In this document: piece after piece, positions 8,503 to 17,834 of the stretch
Position numbering within the stretch: position 1 is the first letter of the stretch
How the letters are laid out: each line of letters starts with the position of its first letter
NCBI GenBank assembly: GCA_029257405.1
Contig: JARIBO010000055.1
Location: 124,001 to 188,000 of the forward strand
DNA: 64,000 bases
Direction of reading: 5' to 3'
Source: Caryophanales bacterium
Lineage (GTDB): Bacteria; Bacillota; Bacilli; Bacillales; Amphibacillaceae
The notes under the pieces: generated by a model
Seen by the model: only the letters and a program-made list of their open reading frames with translations
What the model was told of the DNA's origin: nothing
Databases searched by the model: none
Position numbers and translations under genes: made by a program

Positions 8503-8829
8503 CTATCCCTCTTCACTTAATACTGGGGTCGTTAGTTGAATACCAATAACACCGATAATAATTAATAAGATTAACAACCCTTTACCCAATGTAAATTCAG
8601 AATTTAAAAATAAAAAATCAATTGAAGCAATCGCAGCAGCCCCTGATCCTGTAAAAACAGCATAAACAGTCCCTGCTGGAATAACAACACATGCTTTAAT
8701 TATAAAATAAAAACTAAGTATAATTGCAAATATCGTTCCAGTCCAATGAAGTGGAGTCGTTGAATATTTTAACCCAAGTACCCAGAAAACTTCAATAATT
8801 GCAGCAAACAAAACATATGTCCACCCCAA
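8503..8829 (-). CDS. ykkC: paired SMR-family exporter subunit, YkkC-like
   Basis: SMR protein with four helices. The membrane Glu is in AAIIEVFWVLGLKY and the TM3 signature is GTVYAVFTGSGAA, closely like YkkC. The frame is open further upstream to 8874, but GGAGGG at 8836-8841 sits 6 bases before a TTG (8827-8829) that yields GWTYVLFAA at the N-terminus, matching the family; TTG is therefore chosen (108 residues). An intrinsic terminator lies only 26 bases before this ribosome binding site. No guanidine-I riboswitch fits in the gap, unlike B. subtilis ykkCD. Confidence 0.85.
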   Translation of the reverse strand: MGWTYVLFAAIIEVFWVLGLKYSTTPLHWTGTIFAIILSFYFIIKACVVIPAGTVYAVFTGSGAAAIASIDFLFLNSEFTLGKGLLILLIIIGVIGIQLTTPVLSEEG

Positions 8830-8866
8830 AATAATCCCTCCATTAATAATGAATGTATCTGAAAAA

Positions 8867-8891
8867 GAGTACACAAATAATTTGTGTACTC
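8867..8891 (-). terminator. intrinsic terminator after the HAD phosphatase gene, upstream of ykkC
   Basis: Perfect 11-base stem GAGTACACAAA / TTTGTGTACTC with a 3-base loop and, on the minus strand, a following run of five T. It ends the HAD gene and lies between it and ykkCD, so it may also act as an attenuator for the exporter. Confidence 0.85.
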
Positions 8892-8897
8892 TTTACT

Positions 8898-9683
8898 TTA
8901 TGAACGTGACTTTATAATACTTAAAATATCTTTTAATCTCTTCACTTCATAAGTTCGTGTAATATCTTTAACTGTTTCATTATGATGATTAATCCAAATT
9001 GAATCTATACCAGTACGAGTCGCTCCTAATATATCTGAATAGGGATTATTACCAACCATAATTGTTTCGTTTTTATCAACTTCTAATAAATTAATCGAAT
9101 GCTCAAAAATTGCTGGTTTTGGTTTTCCTTCGCCAAATTCACCAGATATAACGATATGGTCAAAATAAGGAACTAATTCTGGTGACATCTTCAGCTTTTC
9201 ATGTTGAAGACTCGGTGCACCATTTGTTAACATTAATAGCTTATATTTTCCTTTTAATTGATTTAAAACATCCAATGTTTCTTCGTATAAATAAATATAC
9301 TTTCTTCTTTCTTTTGGGAATGTTTCTGCTAATTCAACTGCTAGTTCTTCGTCTTCTATCCCACTTTTTTCTAATCCTTTATACCAAGCATTTTTACGAT
9401 AATCTGCTTGCATGTTACGGAGTGCTTCAAAAGATTTTCCTTTATCTGTGAATTCACCCCAAAATGATTCAAAAGTTCCAATTCCAATATCACTTACAAA
9501 ATCATATGTATCATAACTAGGATAAATAGCTTCTGCTGCAGCTCGAACATTCATTTCTAATTGTTTAGCATCGATATTATATTTTTCTTCTCCAATTGCA
9601 CAAGTTGCTTCAAATGCTTTTTCAATACTTTTTTCATCCCATAATAATGTATCATCTAAGTCAAACATGATTGATTTTAACAT
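8898..9683 (-). CDS. HAD-superfamily hydrolase, YjjG/YfnB type (putative nucleotidase)
   Basis: 261-residue HAD phosphatase. Motif I DLDDT is near residue 8, motif II Thr in MLTNGAP near 152, motif III Lys in GEGKPKPAIF near 187, and motif IV VGNNPYSDILGA near 212 with Asn where Asp is common. A helical cap lies between motifs I and II. The length and the DDT/GNN signature match the YjjG group, which hydrolyses (non-canonical) pyrimidine nucleoside monophosphates; the real substrate here is unknown. It ends at its own terminator. Confidence 0.82.
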   Translation of the reverse strand: MLKSIMFDLDDTLLWDEKSIEKAFEATCAIGEEKYNIDAKQLEMNVRAAAEAIYPSYDTYDFVSDIGIGTFESFWGEFTDKGKSFEALRNMQADYRKNAWYKGLEKSGIEDEELAVELAETFPKERRKYIYLYEETLDVLNQLKGKYKLLMLTNGAPSLQHEKLKMSPELVPYFDHIVISGEFGEGKPKPAIFEHSINLLEVDKNETIMVGNNPYSDILGATRTGIDSIWINHHNETVKDITRTYEVKRLKDILSIIKSRS

Positions 9684-9805
9684 GATTTTTATCTTCCTTT
9701 ATTATATTTGTTTTATTTTCTTTTAAAATATTCATACATAATATATTAGCGATTAACTGAGATTAAGTCCATCTTTTTTTATTAATATTATTATTTTGTT
9801 TTTTT

Positions 9806-9822
9806 AGATATTAATAATATCT
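9806..9822. promoter_or_regulatory. 17-bp perfect palindrome upstream of the copper operon
   Basis: AGATATTA-A-TAATATCT is a perfect dyad with a single central base, too tight to fold as a hairpin, so it is a candidate protein-binding site. It lies between the HAD gene and the ycnK-like gene, about 70 bp upstream of the best plus-strand -10. YcnK or another metal regulator is a possible ligand. Confidence 0.4.
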
Positions 9823-9893
9823 CTTCATTATTTCAATCGTTTGTAAATCTGTCACAATTTAAACGTTTATAGACTTAAATTAAATTTATTATA

Positions 9894-9902
9894 TGTTACA
9901 AT
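9894..9902 (+). promoter_or_regulatory. candidate extended -10 promoter of the copper operon
   Basis: TGTTACAAT (TG-n-TACAAT) lies about 60 bases before the ycnK-like ATG. A near copy, TGTTATAGAT, follows 10 bases downstream. The -35 region is weak. Confidence 0.4.
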
Positions 9903-9961
9903 ATGTTATAGATTGGTGTTTTATAAATTTATCTGACTTTTTTAAAAAAGGAGGTTTATAC

Positions 9962-10546
9962 ATGTTACCAGTCGAGCGGGTTAATCGAATTAAAGGATTG
10001 ATAGAAAAAAGAAAAAACATTAAAATTTCTGAATTAAGTCATATTTTAAATGTATCTGAAATGACTATTCATCGAGATTTAAAACCTCTAGTTGATGAGG
10101 GTTTCATCTTAAAAACTTTTGGAGGGATCACTTTAGCAAAGAGTGACCTAAACTCGCAAAATGAAAATCTCTGTGTTGTTTGTAATCGCATGATACATTC
10201 AAAATTAGCTTATCGTCTTATCTTACCTAATAATAACATAGAAATGACCTGCTGTGGACATTGTGGTCTCATAAGAGAAAGACAACTAGGTAATAAAGTT
10301 ATCCAATCAATTTGCCAAGATTTTTTGAGACAAACAACTTTAAGTGCAAAGCTTGCTTGGTTTGTTTTCGATTCTTCGATCGATTTGGGATGTTGTCAAC
10401 CACAAGTTTTAACTTTTGAAAGAAAAGAACATGCTGAAAAATTCATAAAAGGATTTGATGGTGTGACCGTTTCTTTTGATCATGCACTAGACTTAATTTA
10501 TAAAAAAATGAATGAGACTAATTCATGCCACAATCATCACACATAA
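9962..10546 (+). CDS. ycnK: copper-sensing DeoR-family repressor with NosL-like domain, YcnK-like
   Basis: 194 residues from the ATG at 9962, chosen because AAAAGGAGG lies 7 bases upstream; an upstream in-frame start at 9893 has no such site. The N-terminal DeoR helix-turn-helix (residues 1-60) contains ISELSHILNVSEMTIHRDL. The C-terminal NosL-like region has cysteine motifs CVVC, MTCCGHCG and LGCCQPQ, the metal-binding pattern of B. subtilis YcnK, a repressor of copper uptake relieved by copper limitation. The next two genes (Sco and YtkA-domain proteins) support a copper role. Confidence 0.88.
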   Translation: MLPVERVNRIKGLIEKRKNIKISELSHILNVSEMTIHRDLKPLVDEGFILKTFGGITLAKSDLNSQNENLCVVCNRMIHSKLAYRLILPNNNIEMTCCGHCGLIRERQLGNKVIQSICQDFLRQTTLSAKLAWFVFDSSIDLGCCQPQVLTFERKEHAEKFIKGFDGVTVSFDHALDLIYKKMNETNSCHNHHT

Positions 10547-10570
10547 AACATTATACAAGGAGGTTGTTTT

Positions 10571-11194
10571 TTGAGTAAATATGCAAAAGCAATTATATTT
10601 ATTGCGCTTTCCACTTTATTACTAGCCGCTTGTGGAAGTAATGAATTTAGTTCTGAAGTAAATGAAAAAATGAAAAACGAGAAAAAAATTGAAACAAACA
10701 TGGATGAAGATGTAAGTGAATTGGAATTTATTAATCAAGATGAAGAAAAAGGGACGACTAATGACTTTAATGGGGAATATTGGATAGCTGATTTAGTTTT
10801 TACAAACTGTACAACAGTATGTATCCCAATGACTAGTAATATGAAAAAATTACAAGATGAAATGATTGAAGAAGATCTTACAGACATTGAATTAGTTTCT
10901 TTTACAGTTGATCCTGAATATGATACACCTGAAGTATTAAGCGACTATGCTGAAGATTATGGTGCAGACTTAGGTAATTGGTCATTTGTTACAGGATATG
11001 AGTTTGATGAAATAAAAGAACTTTCGATTAAAACTTTCCGTTCTATGTTACAAGAACCTCTTCCTGGAGACGACCAAGTAACACATGGTACACGTTTCTT
11101 TTTAATTAACCCTAAAGGTGAAGTCATTAAAAATTATGATGGAATGAATGGCAATGTTGTTGATGAAATAATGGATGACATAAAAAAATTATAA
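10571..11194 (+). CDS. Sco1/SenC-family copper chaperone lipoprotein
   Basis: 207-residue secreted lipoprotein with lipobox LLLAAC and a thioredoxin fold. It carries the copper-binding CxxxC in FTNCTTVCIPMT (near residues 79-83) and the conserved His in VTHGTRFF near 174. Sco proteins insert copper into the CuA site of cytochrome c oxidase. The start is a TTG with AAGGAGG 7 bases upstream; no ATG fits better. Second gene of the ycnK-like operon. Confidence 0.9.
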   Translation: MSKYAKAIIFIALSTLLLAACGSNEFSSEVNEKMKNEKKIETNMDEDVSELEFINQDEEKGTTNDFNGEYWIADLVFTNCTTVCIPMTSNMKKLQDEMIEEDLTDIELVSFTVDPEYDTPEVLSDYAEDYGADLGNWSFVTGYEFDEIKELSIKTFRSMLQEPLPGDDQVTHGTRFFLINPKGEVIKNYDGMNGNVVDEIMDDIKKL

Positions 11195-11216
11195 ACAAAA
11201 TATGGAGGGTATATAA

Positions 11217-11615
11217 ATGCGTAAAGTAAATATTTTAATATTAGCACTTATTTCATTATTTGTAATTTCAGCTTGTTCTGAAGAAAAAGCTGAGGAAAAT
11301 ATGGAAGATGAGTTACCAATGCTCGAAGTTGAATTTGAACCAACTGAATCTGCGACAATTGACGAAACTGTTGAATTAGTTACGACTGTTACTTATGATG
11401 AGGAACTTGTTACAGATGCTGACCAAATGGACTTTGAATATTGGTTTGAAGATGAAGAAGATAATAGTACGACTGTTGAAGCAACAAATAATAAAGACGG
11501 TACTTATTCTGCAGAAGTTACATTTGATCAAGAAGGCGAGTATTGGATTTATGCTCATACAACAGCGCATGAATTGCACACAATGCCTAAACGCTCTATT
11601 CAAGTAAGCAAGTAA
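11217..11615 (+). CDS. YtkA-like domain lipoprotein
   Basis: 132 residues. A signal peptide ends at the lipobox VISAC, followed by an acidic linker and an immunoglobulin-like YtkA domain of about 95 residues. The TTAHELHTMPKR segment near the end provides His/Met candidates for copper. YtkA-like proteins often neighbour Sco and oxidase assembly genes; here the gene is third in the copper operon and is followed by a terminator. Function inferred, not proven. Confidence 0.78.
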   Translation: MRKVNILILALISLFVISACSEEKAEENMEDELPMLEVEFEPTESATIDETVELVTTVTYDEELVTDADQMDFEYWFEDEEDNSTTVEATNNKDGTYSAEVTFDQEGEYWIYAHTTAHELHTMPKRSIQVSK

Positions 11616-11620
11616 ATTAA

Positions 11621-11651
11621 AAAACACCTTAAAAATATTTTAAGGTGTTTT
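11621..11651. terminator. bidirectional terminator after the copper operon
   Basis: Perfect 14-base stem AAAACACCTTAAAA / TTTTAAGGTGTTTT with a 3-base loop and T on both exits. It also serves the minus-strand small membrane protein gene, whose stop begins at 11652. Confidence 0.9.
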
Positions 11652-11846
11652 TTAAATGAATAATAATATGATGCTACTCACAACTGCTAATATAATACCT
11701 ATTAGAAAGATAGTTTTAGGTATACCTGCCCAAACCTTCTTTTCTAAATATGCTCTAATTGAAAAGCCAACTGTTGAAAAACTAATTAAGCCAATTCCTA
11801 CAAGTAATGAAATAACTATAATTTGAATAATAATAAGATTATCCAT
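11652..11846 (-). CDS. small two-helix membrane protein, unknown function
   Basis: 64 residues from the ATG at 11846, chosen over an in-frame GTG at 11855 because AAAGAG lies 8 bases upstream of the ATG. Two hydrophobic helices (about residues 5-27 and 43-63) are separated by a positive loop containing RAYLEKKVW. I do not recognise the family. It stands alone between the copper operon terminator and tRNA-Arg. Confidence 0.6.
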   Translation of the reverse strand: MDNLIIIQIIVISLLVGIGLISFSTVGFSIRAYLEKKVWAGIPKTIFLIGIILAVVSSIILLFI

Positions 11847-11892
11847 ATGAATCACTCTTTCTTAATCTGAAGAGATACTTTTTAATAAAAGA

Positions 11893-11966
11893 CGTGCCCG
11901 AGAGGATTCGAACCCCCGACTTTTGGCACCGGAAGCCAACGCTCTATCCAACTGAGCTACGGGCAC
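11893..11966 (-). tRNA. tRNA-Arg (anticodon CCG)
   Basis: A complete cloverleaf can be drawn. Acceptor arms are GTGCCCG / CGGGCAC, the D-arm reads GCTCAGTTGGATAGAGC, the anticodon stem TTGGC / GCCAA carries loop TTCCGGT (anticodon CCG), and the T-arm reads GGGGGTTCGAATCCTCTC. The 3' CCA is not encoded. Confidence 0.95.
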
Positions 11967-11995
11967 AAATATTGATATAAACACATACATAAAAT

Positions 11996-12024
11996 ATTAT
12001 ACAGCCGAAATTTAATTTAAACAA
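11996..12024 (-). promoter_or_regulatory. sigma-A promoter of tRNA-Arg
   Basis: On the minus strand TTGTTT (12019-12024), 17 bases, then a perfect TATAAT (11996-12001), about 30 bases before the tRNA 5' end. Confidence 0.7.
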
Positions 12025-12090
12025 GCTTTTAGTTGTTTTACTCTAAATCTGCGTTATACTTTTTATATGGGTCCTTAATCAAACATAACG

Positions 12091-12120
12091 TTTGACCTTT
12101 TTTGACCTATTAGTTATTAT
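12091..12120 (+). promoter_or_regulatory. clpP promoter overlapped by a CtsR operator
   Basis: The directly repeated heptads TTTGACC (12091-12097 and 12101-12107) with a 3-base gap are the complement of the CtsR box GGTCAAA-n3-GGTCAAA. The first also supplies the -35 TTGACC (12092-12097), followed after 17 bases by -10 TATTAT (12115-12120). CtsR binding would block polymerase, giving heat-inducible clpP. Confidence 0.9.
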
Positions 12121-12177
12121 TAAATATGTAAGACAATTTAAAATTGAAATAAAACGAATTCAAGGAGGAATTTTTCT

Positions 12178-12762
12178 ATGGTATTAATACCTACAGTTAT
12201 TGAACAAACAAATCGTGGAGAACGTGCATACGATATTTATTCACGTTTATTAAAAGACCGTATTATTATGTTAGGTAGCGCAATTGATGATAATGTAGCA
12301 AACTCTATTGTTGCTCAGTTACTTTTCTTAGAAGCAGAAGATTCTACAAAAGATATCTCTATTTACATTAACTCTCCTGGTGGATCAATCACAGCAGGAA
12401 TGGCTATTTATGATACGATGAACTTTATTAAAGCTGATGTTTCAACAATTGCAACAGGAATGGCAGCTTCGATGGGTGCTTTCTTACTTGCTGCTGGTGA
12501 AAAAGGTAAACGTTATGCATTACCTAACAGTGAAGTAATGATCCACCAACCTTTAGGTGGAACACAAGGTCAAGCAACAGATATTCAAATTCATGCTAAC
12601 AGAATTATTGAAATGCGTGAAAAAATTAATGAAATTCTTTCTGAACGTACTGGACAACCAATTGAAGTCATTGCAAAAGATACTGATCGCGATAATTTCA
12701 TGTCAGCACAAGCTGCAGCCGATTATGGTTTAATTGATAAAGTTCTAACAAATAAAGATTAA
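12178..12762 (+). CDS. clpP: ATP-dependent Clp protease proteolytic subunit
   Basis: 194-residue serine protease that forms the tetradecameric barrel used with ClpC and ClpX. The catalytic triad is visible: Ser in GMAASMGAF near residue 98, His in MIHQPLGG near 123, and Asp in DTDRDNFMS near 172. CAAGGAGG precedes the ATG. It is transcribed alone from a CtsR-controlled promoter and is followed by a terminator. Confidence 0.97.
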   Translation: MVLIPTVIEQTNRGERAYDIYSRLLKDRIIMLGSAIDDNVANSIVAQLLFLEAEDSTKDISIYINSPGGSITAGMAIYDTMNFIKADVSTIATGMAASMGAFLLAAGEKGKRYALPNSEVMIHQPLGGTQGQATDIQIHANRIIEMREKINEILSERTGQPIEVIAKDTDRDNFMSAQAAADYGLIDKVLTNKD

Positions 12763-12774
12763 TTTAAAGAAGTC

Positions 12775-12817
12775 AAAAACTCGTATAAATCATTAAATGA
12801 TTAATACGAGTTTTTTT
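12775..12817 (+). terminator. intrinsic terminator after clpP
   Basis: Stem AAAACTCGTAT / ATACGAGTTTT with a 17-base loop, followed by a T run, 12 bases beyond the clpP stop. Confidence 0.85.
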
Positions 12818-12832
12818 ATGTATACAGCAAAA

Positions 12833-12857
12833 AGCTTACCTAATCATTAGATAAGCT
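12833..12857 (-). terminator. intrinsic terminator after crh
   Basis: Stem AGCTTA / TAAGCT extended by CTAAT / ATTAG inside, followed on the minus strand by a T run. It lies 15 bases beyond the crh stop and ends the rapZ-yvcK-whiA-crh unit. Confidence 0.75.
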
Positions 12858-12872
12858 AAGTCAATTTTAAAT

Positions 12873-13124
12873 TTACTTCGTAATAAACTCTGCTAATGTT
12901 TCAATTGCTTCTTTAGCATCTGTTCCTTCTGCTAATAACTTAACTTGAGTATCTTTAGTAATTGCTAAACTCATAAGTCCCATTATACTTTTAGCATTTA
13001 TACGCTTATCATTTTTTTCTAAAAATATATCAGAATTAAAACGATTTGCTTCTTGAACAAATTGTGCTGCTGGTCTCGCCTGCAGACCTGCCTCTAGTGA
13101 AACTACAACTAACTTTTCAATCAT
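12873..13124 (-). CDS. crh: HPr-like catabolite repression protein Crh
   Basis: 83 residues from the ATG at 13124 (AAAGG upstream; the longer open frame to 13166 lacks a site). It is HPr-like, but the phosphocarrier His15 is replaced by Gln in AGLQARPA, while the regulatory Ser46 is kept in INAKSIMGLMSL. That combination defines Crh: HPrK phosphorylates the serine and Crh-P then acts as CcpA corepressor but cannot carry PTS phosphate. Its place after whiA is as in B. subtilis. HprK is encoded at 20259-21185. Confidence 0.93.
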   Translation of the reverse strand: MIEKLVVVSLEAGLQARPAAQFVQEANRFNSDIFLEKNDKRINAKSIMGLMSLAITKDTQVKLLAEGTDAKEAIETLAEFITK

Positions 13125-13268
13125 TTCATTCATCCTTTCTAAGCCTAACAGTGAATACGGTCTCATTTTTTATTTATAATATTAAATCATTTGTCATAAA
13201 TTAACGTTTATTATAACATGTTAATTTATTAATTGAAACTAAGTGCACATGGGTATTAACAAAATACG

Positions 13269-14204
13269 TTAAATTTTTCCTCTTAATTCATCTGCCATTT
13301 TTTCAATTCGTTTAAATCTATGATTTACACCTGATTTAGAGAGAGTTTCTCCTGGTATAAGTTCGCCAATTTCTTTTAAAGTCACTTCTGGATATTTTAA
13401 ACGTGTTTCAGCAAGTTCTCTTAACTGGTCTGATAATACTTCTAATCCTAATTGATTCTTAATTAGTTTAATATTTTCAACTTGTTTGACAGATGCACTA
13501 ATTGTTTTATTTAAATTAGCTGTTTCACAATTAACTAAGCGATTAACAGAATTACGCATATCTCTAATAATTCTAACATCCTCAAATTTAAATAAAGCAT
13601 TATGTGCTCCAATTATACTCATAAATTCAGTTATTTTTTCTGCTTCTTTTAAATAGACAATATAACCATTTCTACGTTTTACTTCTCTTGCATTTAATCC
13701 AAAATGATTTACTAATTTTAATAGCTCTGCACTATGTGTTGGATTAAAATTAAATATTTCAAGATGATAAGACGATGTTTCTGGATTATTAATTGATCCG
13801 CGAGCAAGAAATGCTCCACGTAAATAAGCACGTTTACAGCAATTTAATGCAAGTGATTCTGGATAGATAACATGACTAATATATTCTTCTTCACTTGATA
13901 AATTTAAAGTTTCGAGCAGTTCAGTTACTTTTTCTTTTAAGCGAATGATATAAATATTGTTTTTCTTCAGTCGCATGTTTTTTCTGACAAGTATTTCAAT
14001 TTTATAATTATAAGTTTCTTTTATCAAAATAAATATGCGTCTAGCAATTGCTACATTTTCTGTTTGAATATCTAAAGTTAATGAATGTTTTCCAACAGAT
14101 AATTCTGCGTTCATTCTAATAATTGCGGCTATTTCTGCACGATAACAACATTTATCAGCTTCAATATTTATTAATTCTTTTTTTATTTCGGAAGCAAATG
14201 ACAT
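13269..14204 (-). CDS. whiA: sporulation/cell-division regulator WhiA
   Basis: 311-residue DNA-binding protein with an N-terminal degenerate LAGLIDADG domain and a C-terminal helix-turn-helix (about residues 225-305, with EVTLKEIGELIPGETLSKSGVNHRFK). Starts MSFASEIKKEL as in the family. It sits 28 bases after yvcK in the conserved rapZ-yvcK-whiA order. In Firmicutes it affects cell division and chromosome segregation. Confidence 0.95.
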   Translation of the reverse strand: MSFASEIKKELINIEADKCCYRAEIAAIIRMNAELSVGKHSLTLDIQTENVAIARRIFILIKETYNYKIEILVRKNMRLKKNNIYIIRLKEKVTELLETLNLSSEEEYISHVIYPESLALNCCKRAYLRGAFLARGSINNPETSSYHLEIFNFNPTHSAELLKLVNHFGLNAREVKRRNGYIVYLKEAEKITEFMSIIGAHNALFKFEDVRIIRDMRNSVNRLVNCETANLNKTISASVKQVENIKLIKNQLGLEVLSDQLRELAETRLKYPEVTLKEIGELIPGETLSKSGVNHRFKRIEKMADELRGKI

Positions 14205-14232
14205 CTTACTTCATTCCTTTTCTAACTTAGCC

Positions 14233-15195
14233 TTATTCTTTGATTACAGCTAATTCATATAATATCTTTGCAACTTTATCTGTATCATGACGTAAATACA
14301 TTTCATTTGGATCGATTATATCTCTTTCGATCACTTTTAAATTAAATTCTTTTAAACGAGACAAATCATAGACTACTGGTTTTGATTTTCTTTCAGCATA
14401 ACGTTCTTTTGCATATTTATTAATTGGTTTATTGTGAACGATAACTCCATCTAAAATCTGATCACCTATATGATCATAAATAGCTTGGATATGATCTCCA
14501 GCAGAATATTCACTTGTTTCTCCTTGTTGAGTCATTAAATTACATACATAAACTTTTTTTGCTTGAGTAGATTTTAATGACTTTAGTACTTCAGGTAAAA
14601 TTAAACTAGGTAAAATACTCGTATAGAGGCTACCTGGAGAAATGACAATTAAGTCAGCTTCTTCAATAGCTTTTAATACATCCTTTGCTGGTTTTAAATC
14701 AACTTTATCTAAAAAAACACGTTTAATTTTTTTATTTACAAGAGGAATATTTGATTCACCATTTACAATCGTACCATCAGTCATTTGAGCATATAATGAA
14801 ACACTTTCATTCACTATTGGTAAAACAGTCCCTTTTATTTGTAATAATTTTGAGAGTTGCTCAATTCCTGTATGAAAATCTCCAGTAAGTTCACTTATTG
14901 CGACTAAAACTAAATTTCCAATTGCGTGGCCTGATAATTCATTTTCACCGTTGAAGCGATATTGAAATAATTTAGCCAATGTCGAGTCGTTATCTGCTAA
15001 AGCTGTTAAAACATTCCTTATATCCCCTGGTGCTGGTGCATCTTTAATAGATCGTAATTTCCCTGAACTGCCTCCATCATCTGCAACAGTCACTATAGAT
15101 GTTAAATTAATCGGCAAATCTTTCAAACCTCTTAATAAAACGGGCATTCCAGTACCGCCTCCAATAACAACTATATTTGGCTTTTGGGAAGACAT
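14233..15195 (-). CDS. yvcK: gluconeogenesis factor YvcK/GlmR
   Basis: 320 residues of the CofD/UPF0052 family. The N-terminal IGGGTGMPVLLRGLK loop binds nucleotide sugar, and the segment DDGGSSGKLR near 40 follows. GlmR binds UDP-GlcNAc and stimulates GlmS, matching peptidoglycan precursor supply to carbon source. The ATG at 15195 is chosen: it follows the rapZ stop by one base, with AAAGGGA 7 bases upstream. The open frame up to 15219 begins at a TTG inside rapZ. Confidence 0.95.
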   Translation of the reverse strand: MSSQKPNIVVIGGGTGMPVLLRGLKDLPINLTSIVTVADDGGSSGKLRSIKDAPAPGDIRNVLTALADNDSTLAKLFQYRFNGENELSGHAIGNLVLVAISELTGDFHTGIEQLSKLLQIKGTVLPIVNESVSLYAQMTDGTIVNGESNIPLVNKKIKRVFLDKVDLKPAKDVLKAIEEADLIVISPGSLYTSILPSLILPEVLKSLKSTQAKKVYVCNLMTQQGETSEYSAGDHIQAIYDHIGDQILDGVIVHNKPINKYAKERYAERKSKPVVYDLSRLKEFNLKVIERDIIDPNEMYLRHDTDKVAKILYELAVIKE

Positions 15196-15196
15196 T

Positions 15197-16075
15197 TTAA
15201 TGTCCCTTTCTTTTATCAATATCTCTATGAGTGATGTGCGTAGGATAAAGGTCTGCTAGTTGTTTAGCGTAATATTCTACTAAGGCTACTGATCGATGTT
15301 GTCCACCTGTACAGCCTATAGCAATGACAAGTTGTGATTTACCTTCTTTTTTATATTGAGGTAAAACAAACCTTAATAAATCAATTAGTTTTTCATTAAA
15401 CGTTTTTGTATCCGTCCATTTAAAAACATAAGATGAAACATCTGGATGTAAACCAGTAAGGGGTTTCATTGTTGCTATGTAATGCGGATTAGGCAAAAAC
15501 CTTACATCAAAAACTAAATCTGCATCAATTGGTACACCATACTTAAATCCAAACGATACAAGATGCGTTGAAAATAACACTTCTTTATCTTCTGCGTATA
15601 AATCAATTATTTTTTCACGTAATTCTTTTGGTTTTAAATCAGATGTATCAATAATTCTTTGCGCTCGACCACGTAATTCATTTAAAATTTCACGCTCTTG
15701 TTGGATACCACTCAGCGGTAATCCTCCATCAGCAAGTGGATGTGCACGTCTTGTTTCTTTATATCTAGAAACTAAAACTTCATCTGATGCATTTAAAAAT
15801 AAAATGTGTTCTTCCAACCAATTTTCATAACCTAATGCATCTAATCCATCATAAAGTGCATTAAAAAACTCTCGCCCTCTTAAATCGACAACTAACGCAA
15901 CTTTACCAATTGTATTTGTTGAATCTTTCATTAACTCAAGAAACTTTGGTAATAAAGTTGGTGGTAAATTATCTACGCAATAATAACCTAAGTCTTCAAA
16001 ACTTTGCACTGCTACAGTTTTACCTGCACCTGACATACCTGTTATAATAACTAACTTTGTTTCTTTTTGTGACAC
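15197..16075 (-). CDS. rapZ: RNase adapter / nucleotide-binding protein RapZ (YvcJ)
   Basis: 292 residues. The P-loop GMSGAGKT is near residues 13-20, DLRGREFF near 63, and the C-terminal domain has [14 protein letters not shown] near 254. In B. subtilis YvcJ is a GTPase/ATPase linked to competence; in enterics RapZ guides GlmZ decay. It is the first gene of the rapZ-yvcK-whiA-crh unit and is nearly fused to yvcK. Confidence 0.95.
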   Translation of the reverse strand: MSQKETKLVIITGMSGAGKTVAVQSFEDLGYYCVDNLPPTLLPKFLELMKDSTNTIGKVALVVDLRGREFFNALYDGLDALGYENWLEEHILFLNASDEVLVSRYKETRRAHPLADGGLPLSGIQQEREILNELRGRAQRIIDTSDLKPKELREKIIDLYAEDKEVLFSTHLVSFGFKYGVPIDADLVFDVRFLPNPHYIATMKPLTGLHPDVSSYVFKWTDTKTFNEKLIDLLRFVLPQYKKEGKSQLVIAIGCTGGQHRSVALVEYYAKQLADLYPTHITHRDIDKRKGH

Positions 16076-16177
16076 TTTATTTCCCCCTATCTATCCCAAG
16101 GCAACTTAAATAAGCTTCTTATTATATTATAACCTATTCTGAATGCTTATGCTTATAATCAATCTATAAAAGACATA

Positions 16178-16212
16178 AAAATATGTAGGTTGTATAACAA
16201 CCTACATATTTT
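16178..16212 (-). terminator. intrinsic terminator after trxB
   Basis: Perfect 16-base stem (16178-16193 with 16197-16212, core ATGTAGGTTGT) with an ATA loop and T on the minus exit, 18 bases after the trxB stop. Confidence 0.88.
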
Positions 16213-16229
16213 ATCTAAACATTATTAAA

Positions 16230-17195
<966 letters not shown>

Positions 17196-17322
17196 TCATT
17201 TTATAGTAGGATGTTTGATAAAACTCAAACATTTTCCGTCAAACTTGTTTCAACTAACTACAGTTTAACCTAGCCCAGCTAAGCTAGTCTATTTATATGC
17301 TCACATACCCCTTATAGTATTG

Positions 17323-17832
17323 TTAATTGCGATTATACCGCTCTAATTCATCTTTTGTATAAATTAATTGCATTGGATTTCCACCTACAAAAGTATCAGG
17401 TTCTACATTTTTATGAACTAAAGATGCAGCTGAAATAATTGCATTATCACCAATTTCTACACCTGGTAAAATTGTTGTATTTGCACCTATTAATACATTG
17501 TTGCCTATTTTAACTTCACCAATACGATATTCTTTAATTAAATACTCATGTGCTAAAATTGTTGTATTATAACCAATAATTGTATTATTTCCAACTGAAA
17601 TTTTTTCGGGAAACATCGTATCTGGCATAACCATCAAAGCAAATGCAGTTTCTTTACCAACTTTCATTTTTAGAAAAGTGCGATATAACCAATTTTTAAC
17701 ACTTAAAAAAGGCATAAAACGTGCGATTGAAATAATAATAAAATTTTTCATTACTTTGAAAAAAGAGACTGTTTTGTAGATTTGCCACAATGAATTCGAT
17801 TTTTCCACGGGATAACGTTTCGTATTACGCAT
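17323..17832 (-). CDS. yvoF: hexapeptide-repeat acetyltransferase, YvoF-like
   Basis: 169 residues. An N-terminal amphipathic part is followed by left-handed beta-helix repeats, such as IGNNVLIGANTTILPGVEIGDNAIISAASLV (given here as two short runs: IGNNVLIGANTTI and PGVEIGDNAI). Acyl acceptor unknown; the family covers acetylation of sugars or envelope precursors. It begins 3 bases after the ppaX stop, in the hprK-lgt-yvoD-ppaX-yvoF operon. Confidence 0.83.
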   Translation of the reverse strand: MRNTKRYPVEKSNSLWQIYKTVSFFKVMKNFIIISIARFMPFLSVKNWLYRTFLKMKVGKETAFALMVMPDTMFPEKISVGNNTIIGYNTTILAHEYLIKEYRIGEVKIGNNVLIGANTTILPGVEIGDNAIISAASLVHKNVEPDTFVGGNPMQLIYTKDELERYNRN

Positions 17833-17834
17833 TT

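Noticed and set aside
8830..8897. Guanidine-I (ykkC) riboswitch upstream of ykkCD.
   Set aside because: The gap is under 70 bases and is filled by the HAD gene terminator; no aptamer features are present.
9893..9961. N-terminal extension of the YcnK-like protein from an upstream start.
   Set aside because: It would place the start before the AAAAGGAGG site and inside the promoter; the family begins at MLPVER-type sequence.
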